Assembly: GCA_017607445.1 (NCBI GenBank)
Contig: JAEVHH010000005.1
Span: 1,245,001 to 1,309,000, forward strand
Length of the DNA stretch: 64,000 nt
Source: Histoplasma ohiense
Lineage: Eukaryota; Ascomycota; Eurotiomycetes; Onygenales; Ajellomycetaceae
Direction of reading: 5' to 3'
The notes under the pieces are model-generated. The model made no database searches, was not told the origin of the DNA, and saw only the letters and a list, made by a program, of their open reading frames with translations. Position 1 is the stretch's first letter. Each line of letters opens with the position of its first letter. The position numbers were made by a program, and so were the translations under genes. This document shows positions 10,011-19,878 of the stretch, one piece after another.

Positions 10011-13000
10011 CTGTACTTGAGACGTAGATCGAGATGGCTGGGGTGTAAAGAAACGAGTGTCAACAACACTGACAATTGTGCAGAGTCCATCGCTTCTCAA
10101 TTTCTGCATGCAGCCCAAGCCAAACCATCCTCAACCAAGTATCATTTCCGTGCCGATGAGGAAGTATCCCTAACGGACAGGGTTCCGAAAGGACTCGAGA
10201 TGGGGTTCTCTTCGTTAAAAAAACAAGAAAGAAAGAAATGAGGGGCTCAGAAGCGAGATGTAGAAAAATATAAAACAGCTAGCGTCAACCTGGGAGTCAA
10301 ATTTGTCATATTGTCATGGAAATGGAACATTTGTGGGCGGAGTTATGCGTGCATTCCCCAGATCGAACTAGCTCTTCACCCATGTAAAAGCATTGTTTTT
10401 GGAATCCATGAGAGCATCCATTGTCACATGCTGTTATAAGGAAAGTTATCTGCAGAGCTGGAGCCTATATCATGGATATAGGGGCCATATAGCTGTCAGT
10501 TGCAGAATCCTGGAGCCACCCTGGCTCTTAAGAGCCCCTGCAAACGGCTTCACACGGAAAGGTTTGGCCGCCGACGGCTACCTTCCAAACCACCAGAGCA
10601 ACCACCAGAATTGTCCAAGAGGAATATCGATGATACGCTGCCATTTCTGGCATAGGAATTTGAGGAGTCATAATGGGACCGTCGTTGTGGTAGGCAGTGG
10701 TGTCTCCTAGACGGTAATGTTTAGAATCCGTTCGATGGCTGAGGTCGACTTAAGCTAGCGACGATCAATTGTCCCTGATTTTCCGGACAAATATTTATTC
10801 CGGCACGCAAACCCCCAGATTCAATATTCTCCATGTTTCATGAGCTCTCCTGGTCGTTGACAACATACAACTCCTAGTTCTCTGGATGATGATATTCACC
10901 TTTCCCACTGCCTGCGATTTTAGCTTGCTGGTGCATTTTCGCGCTGACCTGCATTGCTTTCGTATTAATTTATCTTGAAAACTACACCCACACCCTCCCT
11001 CCCTGTAGCATCACCTACGGTGTCATCTCACTTGGCCCATCGCCACTGAAGGGCACTGAGGAATAGCGAGCCAACTCTTTGTCCAAGCCTCCGGATCTTT
11101 GGTTCATTCCGTTGCGGCTGGTGTGCTCGTATTCGTCCAGGATACTGCTTACCTACATGGACGGAGATGTATTTTCACCAAGGATCTTCTCAGCCTATCC
11201 ACATGATTCACCCTTGTTAGCACGCACAGCACAGCGCGCAATCTCACTCCTGTCAAATTTAGTATCACATGCGGGATACGGATATCTCAGTGTCCCCGCA
11301 CGGGCCCTTCCCTGGACAGTGAACTCTTGCTATGATCATATATCTTCGCCAACACCACGCCACATTTTGTTGCCTTGGCGAAAGACAACAACTTTTCTTT
11401 ATTCCTTAGGCGCGATGAACACGTTGCATCAGATTTTGCATAAGTTTGGCTGCAGTCGTTGAGCCAAACTAACGTGAAGAAGCAGGGCATATGTTTCCTA
11501 GCTGATGAACAAGGTTTGATGGGTTTGTGCTCTAGTCTTCTTCCCCACACACTGGATGTTTTTATCCTTGCATTCCCAATGAGCCGGTGTCGAACGCATG
11601 CTGGATAAACTACGGAAATCGACCAGTTTCTGCGATACCTGTCATAACGATATCCAATTAGACCTCGACAGTATGAGGCAAGCACACACATGGTACTAAT
11701 CCTAGCGTCTTGTTAGATCCGGCGAGGTCTCTGGGCCAAGTCGGAGAGACCGAATACTTCTTGGGTAGCAAAAGTATACGAATTCAGGTAGGATACTGAC
11801 TTACGAAAACTGAATTTCACGACTGTCACTCCAGAAATGCCGCAGGCTGTGAGTTTCACGTTGTAAGCTCCCTTTTGCGAAAAGAGGACGTGACGATTTA
11901 TCCCTTTAACATTTGTGATACGGCTCGATCTCATCGCTATACCTTATGAGAGTTGAGGACTGCTGAACCAACAGGACCATCGTCAGGGAGCTACCTTTTG
12001 TTTACTGCGTATGTGAATACTTATTCTATCATAATTACTTGATACTGATTTCGGAGAAACAAAGTGTTGTTTTTAGGCCGCGCTCCTTTTACTTTTCGAA
12101 TTTGGTTCCCCCCGCGTCAGGTATTGATCTTTTAAGTGAGGTTGGAAAATAGACGCTCATCATTCATTGGCCAATGCATGCAGGGGAATTGAATTCAACC
12201 GCTCCCGCAGGCATTTCGTCTGAATAATGTTAGCATATTTTGCAAACCCGATTGGGATTTACACTCTAGGTTGTTCCGCTAAACTGTTCAAATAACTCTA
12301 ATTTTAAACAACACGTTAACCTCGGACTCTATATGACTACCTGTGTGTCCGGAGGTAGGGTGTGATCGTCCGTGAAAGACTCCCTCTCCAATACCTAAGA
12401 CTGCTTTTTCTCTCGGAATCCAAGCCAAAGAGCTAATAGGTCACTCGACACAAGTGCCGCAGCCCGAGATGTGCAAAAGACATTATATTGCCTTTGGTGG
12501 CTGATTTTTACTTCTCAGCTTGTCATTTTCTCACGATTGACAGTTTGCATAGCCGTCTCAGCATTCAATATTAGCTTAGAGTACATGCCCAGGGTCTAAT
12601 GCTACCCAACCCATACCCACCGCAGCAGATCTTGGCCTTCCCTCCTGCATAATAGGACTGTTGAGTTAAATACATGATGTGTGAAAGGGCCACTATTGTG
12701 TATGCGCTTCTTGGTGGTGGGGAAATTGCCGGGAAGCCGGATTTTGCCACATAACCTTGCAATAGAAACTGTAAGGAGATCGAAGTGGAATTCATAAACT
12801 GGCTTCAATACACCCGCGGAAAGGCGAGATGATATCTGCTCTCAAGGCAGCACCTTGCTAACTTTGGATCATCCCGGATTTGACCTAAGAGCCTTGACAA
12901 TCATAGGGCTTATGATCTGTTCTTTCCCGGTTGGCTCTAGTCTTTCGTTGACATTGATGCAGTGATTCAATGGACTAAACTGAGATGAGATTGAATCACT

Positions 13001-13590
13001 GGGGAGTTGCAGGTGAACATGGGATCATATTTTCTTTTCAGCAATGCCAAGTTCTGGGCAATTACTGCATTGGGAGCGAAAAAACAACCCAACCCCGGGT
13101 CTGTTTGCTTCTAAGGCTCAAGAGATGGACTGGACGGTCTATTTTCTCCCACCTTCCTGTTTACTCTTCGTCTTAAATTTCATCGCGATTGTGAGTATGA
13201 GCCATTTATTTATCCAATGATCTGGGAGCCCAACTAAATCCTATTCTTTAAATACTAAATGTGGTGGAAGTCAACTTATCATACTTTATTTTCCAGCCGT
13301 TTCTAACTATCTACTTTGCCGTGTTTGCAGGCACAGTATTTTGATGTGATTTCAGCACTGAAAGATAGGCACAAATAAAACCGAGATTTTAGCTATAATT
13401 AATGAAACGTGTGGGAAAAAAATTACCAAATGAACCATACCTTGAAAGCCTTTTCAATTTATTGTTACCTTTATTGTTGTCCCTATTGTTGCTATTTAAT
13501 TACCTAATAATGTCTTCACCCTATATCATTGCAGCTATCTATAGCGTCTGCTGTTTCCGGTATTCGCTTTAAAACTTAAGCACTCCCAGC
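10011..13590. other. gene-poor spacer with possible decayed coding sequence
   Basis: About 3.6 kb without a gene I can support. Several frames of 70-135 codons occur (10393-10710, 11079-11462, 11691-11287) but lack domains, splice logic or mutual support. Around 11080-11640 one plus frame reads protein-like segments broken by four to five stops, which could be an old pseudogene. No tRNA or repeat is evident. Confidence 0.4.
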
Positions 13591-14220
13591 ATGCATGATT
13601 CTTCTGCAACATGGATGCAATTCGGCGGCCGCTCATTCTCCACTCGCGTGTCTCCCGTTGATGACGATTTCGGTCTTGTCATATTGCTACCACTTAGAGA
13701 TGTGAGCACACAGTTGCTAAAGTTGCTAAAGTTCGATGCCAAGACGGGATCGACACAAAGGTAACATACATCATCAAACAGCGCTTCTGACAGAACCACT
13801 CTCACATACAACCTCTAACTCAAACTGTTGCTGATCTCTCCAGGCCAGCCATTTACAGCAATGAAGATCAGATCTGTTCACGGTTTGAACAAACATGCAG
13901 AGAATGTATAAAAGTTGGTGAAGGGTCATTTGAGGTCTTCAAGATTCCCTCAAGTCCTGAGGCAATGAAGCAAGCTACATTACAGTTGATCCAACATGAA
14001 CTGTTGACACTCTCCAAAGATATGATGATCTGCTCTACTTCAGCCATCTACTGTGTCAAGAAGGATCTGGACAATGAAGATATGGACCATGTCGGGGTTG
14101 TTTGCTAGCAATGGAATTCTGGCAGCAGGAGCTCTTGAAAGCCAGTTATATGAATTTGAGAATGGCCTGGAGAAGGGAAACCAACTTCCAGCACTTGCGT
14201 GCAATTCCTGGGGAAACTAG
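13591..14220 (+). pseudogene. small two-exon gene with a 1-bp frameshift
   Basis: ATG at 13591 opens exon 1 (13591-13760, MHDSSATWMQFGGRSFS..). A clean 83-nt intron follows (13761-13843, GTAACA..TCTCCAG, phase 2). Exon 2 reads PAIYSNEDQICSRFEQTC.. and stops at TAG 14106-14108, giving 144 residues. Skipping one G in the GGGG run at 14094-14097 instead lets the frame continue (LFASNGILAAGALESQLYEF..) to TAG 14218-14220. The amino-acid texture is convincingly coding on both sides. So this is either a frameshifted pseudogene or a homopolymer sequencing error. The pieces are short and easy to miss. I do not recognise the family; the product is soluble, Cys-containing and has no signal peptide. Confidence 0.5.
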
Positions 14221-14231
14221 GTTAGCCATGC

Positions 14232-14400
14232 CGTTTATGGGCATTCCATTGGCTCAGGGCATGTTACACTTTTTGCAGAGCGATCATCTTTCTTGGGGCA
14301 TTCTATTCACTCAGGGAACGCCACATTTTTTGCATAATAATTAGTTTTCCTGGGGCATTATTATCCTCGGGAATGCCTCATATATCAACTAAAATAAGTG
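14232..14400 (+). repeat. three degenerate ~57-bp tandem units
   Basis: Units beginning near 14238, 14295 and 14352 share GGGGCATT, then CTCAGGGAA/CTCGGGAAT, then a CACTTTTTGCA-like end. More distant echoes (CTTGGGGCAA, CTCGGGGAATTC, ACCAGGGA) continue to about 14640. It starts directly after the frameshifted gene. Confidence 0.5.
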
Positions 14401-16146
14401 AATCCCAGGGCAGAATTTCAGTCTTGGGGCAAATTTTGGCTCAGGGTGTGTGATCCTTCAAAAATTAAAATTTCCTAGGGAGTTTGCAGATGACCATGAT
14501 TTTGTTCTAATATCCACGTTTTCCATCCCATTGTCTCGGGGAATTCAACTTACCAGGGACAATCACATATTTCGAAGAAAATACCCAGTGCCCCAAGGAC
14601 AGCCACAACCAATTTTCTCGAGGTTACCTTGACCAGGGATGGCCATGCATTCTACAGATGGCCACGTACAGTACCTGTACCGCGTCCACAAAAAGGTCCA
14701 GATACGTGAATGAGCCAGGGTTAGCCGTATATGAATCCTGTGACAAAAGGAATCGGTTCGACCCCAGGGATGATCGTACTATTTTCCCTTGTTTGTTTTG
14801 TTTTTGTTTTTTTATGGGAACACAGAGGAAAACTTTTCAAGAAAAAGCATGGTCTTGGGGATGAAAAGTGTGGCCATGCCATATGAGATTACAATGAAGA
14901 GATGGGTGAGGATGATATATGTCACTGCACATATGAGAAGTGCATGTCCACCTCTCAAATAACAACAATAATCAACCCAAGAGCAAGCCTTCTGTTCTAG
15001 CGCTTCCATAACTAGTTTCACAATACACCAGTGAAGATAATCGCTCCACCATCTCTCCGAACTTCTTCCAAGCCTGCGCTATGTGTTGGTTGAATAATCC
15101 GGCTCTCACCAATACACTTTGACTGGACCAGCTGAAGGAAGATCGGACATTATTTTCAGTCTTGAGCCTTTGCAATATGCCGCAGCCCGGGCGACTTTGA
15201 AGCATCCGAGACGCGTCAGCCTATCTAGTCAGTCTTCTTTTGGCTCGAAGAAAGGCCACAAGCCAATGTCCTACCATCCCACACTGTTTCAAGCCGGGCT
15301 CTACAGCAGCTTTCGGCTCTCAAACAAAAGCTCTTATCACGCATGCAGAGAATGTGGGCAGCAATCAACTCAGCCTGTCGGAGAATTAGTGTCACTCTCA
15401 GCCTAATTTGCGGACTCTAATTGCTCCATTTGTGTAGCATGTATCTGTGAACTTTCTGTGGTTCAACCTGTGGACTTTTTCGGAGGTTCGTACGCCGGCA
15501 ACTGTGAGATTTCTATGGCCCCGACCGTCAAATGTATGAGCGCGAGACGAGATATGAAACGTATGCATCGGAAATCATGGTCGCTGGTCTTTGAAGAAAA
15601 AGGAGAGGAGCATCCAGGAAGACATTATGATATTGGCGCTGGAGCGCAGCCAGTCATTGACAACGATGAAAACTGGTGTATGGACAACTTTCCTGCTACC
15701 CCTTCTTTTATTCAGTTATTCCGTCGGGGAATACTAAATATTGTCTAGGTCTCTTGAATACTACATTCTATGAAGAACCTCCAAAAAGGAAGTGGCAGCA
15801 GTCAACGCAGAATGAGCAAGGGATTAATCGTCCTTTTAAGAAGAGATCTAAGTTCCGCTTTGTGGAATTGGTGAATTAAGTTTGGTTCAAACCAACAAGG
15901 AATGAAGGTGCCGTCTGAGTGATGCCTTTTGTATATAATTTATTGACACAATCTGAGCTTCAATTCTACGCGTCTTTCACCAAATTCCTCACAAAGTCAG
16001 CCCTCACGAGTCATAAATCATCGGGAGTTCAACCATATCCGCCTGTAACAGAGTTTTGCACTATATCTTGTGCACATGCTCCTATACTAGAAAGTAAAGA
16101 TATCTATATTGAGCTCCATCTTGCAGATTGTATAGTGCTATCTAAA
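14401..16146. other. gene-poor spacer upstream of the FunK1 gene
   Basis: Frames at 15205-14972 (minus) and 15458-15748 (plus) look partly protein-like but have no recognisable family, start context or splice support. I see nothing else definite. Confidence 0.4.
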
Positions 16147-16154
16147 TCACGTGA
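16147..16154. promoter_or_regulatory. TCACGTGA palindrome (E-box-like)
   Basis: Perfect 8-bp palindrome with a CACGTG core, 80 bp upstream of the FunK1 start codon. Such cores bind bHLH factors in fungi. Single occurrence, so tentative. Confidence 0.35.
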
Positions 16155-16234
16155 TGTAAAATCCGAACAAAACATGTCTCCCAAGGCCCGGCATGCTTCT
16201 CTTCTGCAGAAGCACCATTTGCTTTACTACAAAA

Positions 16235-18670
16235 ATGGTGGATCTCTCACAGGATGATCGCGACATTATCAAGCGATATCCTTTAAATGACTCACTCGAC
16301 AAGGTAGGTGACTTACTTCAGGAGGCAGAGAAAGTCTACAACTCACGGTTAATGTTCTACGATGGTGCCTTTGACAGTCTCGACCATCTCTATCGAAGTG
16401 CAACAACGAAACTTGTCTATGCATTACAGGGAACTGATGCAGCATTAAATCTTTCGTCACAAATAAACGATCAAAAAGCGGATTCGGACTTGGCAAACTT
16501 ATATACGCATCTCCGGAAAGAGAAGGGAGGCTTCAGCTACAATCCCTATCGAGCCCTGGTACGCCTAGTGATTCAAAAAGCTCCCGACGTTGATATCTGG
16601 AAAGCAGTTCATCAAGTTATTGAGACTGTCTCTCAACTTACCCCTCCTGCGACAGTTCCTCCCACATCAGACGGTACCCCTTGGAGGTCGACGTCGTCCT
16701 CCCAGCGCGGTAACGAGCAAACTCGCAAACTGGTGGAAGAGAGGCTCTTTGACGAGATCAAGACATGCACACATAAAGATGTTGGTGGATTTGATGCGAA
16801 GTATTTTCGAAATACAAGTTGGGAAGAGAAGTTCATCGATATCTATAAGAAGATACAGGAGCGAGACGACACTGGACTATCGGATTTCCCAAATCCGCCA
16901 ATTCAAAATGATGTTCTAGACTGGTGGTTCCGATTACAGAATACCTTCTTGACCGAAACTCGTGGGATGTATTTCTCTACCGAAGGCAAAAAGAGTCTCA
17001 AAGTCTCCGAGGCTGAACGACAGGTGGACGTGCTGATGAAGGTGCGAGCCGGTGATGACCCTGTGCCAAGACATAGCTGGAAGGATATACGCGTTGTCGG
17101 TGAACTTAAACAGTCAAATTACAATAAAAAGGGCACGATTCTTCAGATGGAGCGGTATGTACGAGACGTCTTCGCCGCCCAGCCGACCCGTCCATTCGTT
17201 CACTCCTTCACTCTCTGCGGGACGGAGATGGAGATGTGGGTGACTGATCGATCGGGGCCATACAGCTCTGGCTCCTTTGACATCCGTAACGAGCCTGAAC
17301 GGTTCTTCCGTGCGATCATCGGATACACGCTGATGAGTGACGAGGAGCTGGGTCTAGATACATTCACCATGCTACACGACGACGGGACGCGAACTGTCTA
17401 TGTTGGGGATATTGACACTGGCGAGAAGAAGCTCCTGCGACTGGAATCGATGCCCATCTCAATTCAGTTAGCGGTGGTCTGCCGCGGCACGTGCTGCTAT
17501 CTAACCAAAGATGATGATGCTTTCAAGTCACAAAATGCTGTCAAATTCTCCTGGACTTCTGCCAGACGACAGCCCGAGGTGGAACTTCTTCAAATAGCTC
17601 ATCAACGAGAGGTAGAGGGTGTGGCCAGGGTGATTGGATACAGATCCATCACAAGTATTGCAGAATTGCGCGAAGGTCTTGACTTCAAGAAAGTTTATCA
17701 ATTTCGCAGCATGGCACCAAGCACTTCGTCCTCCTTTACCCAATCGCAGCCACAGCTCCAGCTGTCCCAATCGTTCACGGAGCTCCAGGGCTTAAGCATC
17801 GCCAAAGGTTCATCATCTGGCTCCTCGAAGAAGAGAAAACAATCTACCCAATCTGCAGCCAAGCCTCTGAAACTTTCACGGTCGAGCAACCTTAGGTTGG
17901 ATAGCGCAGCAGAAGGAAATGAGGTAGCATTCTCTGTGGAGGAGACTCAGAAAGCCAGTCTTTACGCCACCGATGGAGAAGAACCATTCGAAAATCGAGT
18001 CCTGCGCTGCTTGGCGATATCCCCGGCCGGCAGAGCAATCTATAAGTTTGATTCGCTCAAAGAGTTGCTCCTAGCACTCCGTGATGCGATCAAAGCACAT
18101 CGTTCCCTGTACATCAAGGGAAAAATCTTACACAGAGATATATCAGAGAATAACATAATCATCACCGATCCTAAAATCAACAATGGCTACTCAGGCATGC
18201 TGATTGACCTTGATCTTGCGAAGGAGCTCGGTAGCGGGCCGACAGGAGCACGACATCAGACCGGCACGATGGAATTTATGGCGATTGAAGTGCTGCTTAT
18301 CATTGACCATACTTATCGGCACGATCTGGAGTCGTTCTTCTATGTGCTTATATGGCAGTGTGCCCATAATGGATGGGAACGTTACGGTCGTTCGAAAGAA
18401 AAGCCTAAAAAAAGCCGACTAAAGAAGTGGTACACAGGGAGCTATGAGGAGATCGCCGATGTGAAAACCGGTCATATGGACGCGAATAGATTTGAGGACC
18501 TTTTGCAGGAGTTCCCACCAGAGTGTGACAAAGCTAAAAGTCTTTGTAGAGAGCTGAGAGGAATCTTGTTCCCGTATTGTAACGGGTTGGTAATTGGGAC
18601 TCCAGCGAAGCCGGAAAAACTCTATGATCCAGTCACCCAAGCATTTGACAAGGCTATTGAATGTCTATGA
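16235..18670 (+). CDS. FunK1 fungal-type protein kinase, intact
   Basis: Single-exon gene of 811 residues. I place the start at 16235 (MVDLSQDDRDIIKRYPL) because it aligns with MAGLSQEDRNIIKNHPL of the neighbouring paralogue; an ATG 14 codons upstream (16193) is also in frame. The N-terminal half (about 1-500) is the FunK1 lead region, with VDVLMKVR and VVGELKQSNYN strands and FVHSFTLCGTEMEMWV. A Ser/Lys-rich linker (about 500-560) carries KKRKQ, a possible nuclear signal. The kinase C-lobe has the catalytic loop HRD (H633-R634-D635, then ISENNIII), LIDLDLA (D658 or D660 as the DFG-Asp equivalent), the APE-like GTMEFMAIEVL and HDLESFFYVLIW. FunK1 genes are expanded in several Onygenales; substrates are unknown. 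Key kinase residues are present, so it may be active. Confidence 0.93.
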   Translation: MVDLSQDDRDIIKRYPLNDSLDKVGDLLQEAEKVYNSRLMFYDGAFDSLDHLYRSATTKLVYALQGTDAALNLSSQINDQKADSDLANLYTHLRKEKGGFSYNPYRALVRLVIQKAPDVDIWKAVHQVIETVSQLTPPATVPPTSDGTPWRSTSSSQRGNEQTRKLVEERLFDEIKTCTHKDVGGFDAKYFRNTSWEEKFIDIYKKIQERDDTGLSDFPNPPIQNDVLDWWFRLQNTFLTETRGMYFSTEGKKSLKVSEAERQVDVLMKVRAGDDPVPRHSWKDIRVVGELKQSNYNKKGTILQMERYVRDVFAAQPTRPFVHSFTLCGTEMEMWVTDRSGPYSSGSFDIRNEPERFFRAIIGYTLMSDEELGLDTFTMLHDDGTRTVYVGDIDTGEKKLLRLESMPISIQLAVVCRGTCCYLTKDDDAFKSQNAVKFSWTSARRQPEVELLQIAHQREVEGVARVIGYRSITSIAELREGLDFKKVYQFRSMAPSTSSSFTQSQPQLQLSQSFTELQGLSIAKGSSSGSSKKRKQSTQSAAKPLKLSRSSNLRLDSAAEGNEVAFSVEETQKASLYATDGEEPFENRVLRCLAISPAGRAIYKFDSLKELLLALRDAIKAHRSLYIKGKILHRDISENNIIITDPKINNGYSGMLIDLDLAKELGSGPTGARHQTGTMEFMAIEVLLIIDHTYRHDLESFFYVLIWQCAHNGWERYGRSKEKPKKSRLKKWYTGSYEEIADVKTGHMDANRFEDLLQEFPPECDKAKSLCRELRGILFPYCNGLVIGTPAKPEKLYDPVTQAFDKAIECL

Positions 18671-19878
18671 AGGCACTGCAAACATTAAATGCAAATGAGA
18701 AGGTAGCATTGAGGGTCCTTGAAAGCCTTTTGACTTTAGGTAGTCTCTGCTCGCATTTGCTCTTCAGAAGTATAATTATCCCTACTCCTTGATGCTAGGC
18801 GGTTACCCAGTGCTCTATCATCATATACCACTGGAAGCCTCCTCGCTGCTCACATCAACTATTGGGTATGCAATGCGCCAGCGTTTGACCTGGCCATAAA
18901 ATTAAATGTTTTAAACCATGCTACGCTCGTATGACCGACTGCTTTAATCCTCCGCCTATGAAGGTGCCATGGTCAGCTGCTGGCGAAACACAGTTGGTTG
19001 GGGAAATGGTCATCTTATTTCGGGCTTTCCTCGGTAGATGTGAGAAAGCTGGGTCGGCTCGGCCCGAAATTTAAGGCAGAGCGGGTCCTAGTCTGTTAGA
19101 AGATTCATCACGTCTCGTTTAACTTGCCCTATATTTCTCTGCAGAGAATCTGGTATCATGTATTTCTTGAGTGGTTTGTTGTGTACCAGTCAGTTCTCAA
19201 GCAGTAACAAAGATTGGGTTCTCGCACAACCTCATCTCCTCACGGGACAAAATTTACGTCAACCACATTAAGAAAAAGTGATTCCACCCGGTTCCTGTGG
19301 CTTTTGCATCCTGTCTTTAAAGTAATTATTGGATAAATACTGTTCCTTGCAGTCTTTGCATGATGGAACCCCTCTCTTGTGTAGCAAGCCTTATTGCAGT
19401 CATTCAACTAACGTGATCACCCATCTAACGATCATCATTTCCCATACTCCGTACAAATTGCCAAAATTATCCACCCCATATCAATCATTTTTAATTATGT
19501 TTAATTTTTTATTGGTAATTTATAATCTGCTATCAAATTTAACTATTATAAAGAATTGAGAATATTAAAAAAAGTACATTAATCATTGTAGATGACATAT
19601 GTAAAAGTTCTAAATATTTCTTGAAATCAATTTATACGAGATGTATTTTAATTACTCCATATAACGATGTGACGGTTGGCTGGAGGCTGCAAATGACTGT
19701 TTTCGCCGCTGCTTTCGGCCACCACTGTACAATAGAGATATATATATATAATAAAAGGAGTTGCGGTTCTCACAAATCATGTCCAGCCTCACTCTTACTC
19801 AAATGCATGCTATGTCAAAACACAAACAAAAAGCAAGTCACGCTACAATACGCTATCAACATATACACTGAATCTGCA
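18671..19878. other. spacer between convergent FunK1 genes
   Basis: About 1.2 kb, becoming AT-rich from 19430 to 19660. A 9-bp inverted pair (ATTTCGGGC about 19016, GCCCGAAAT about 19061) could form a hairpin. No gene is seen. Confidence 0.45.

Noticed and set aside
9948..10241. 97-codon plus-strand frame upstream of the DUF4360 gene
   Set aside because: Overlaps the promoter and TATA box of that gene; composition not protein-like.
14752..14766. GGTTCGACCCC resembling a tRNA B box
   Set aside because: The flanks do not form a T-arm stem and no acceptor or anticodon arm can be folded around it.
19440..19660. AT-rich stretch with TACTCCGTAC-like words as a MITE
   Set aside because: No terminal inverted repeats or target duplication could be found.
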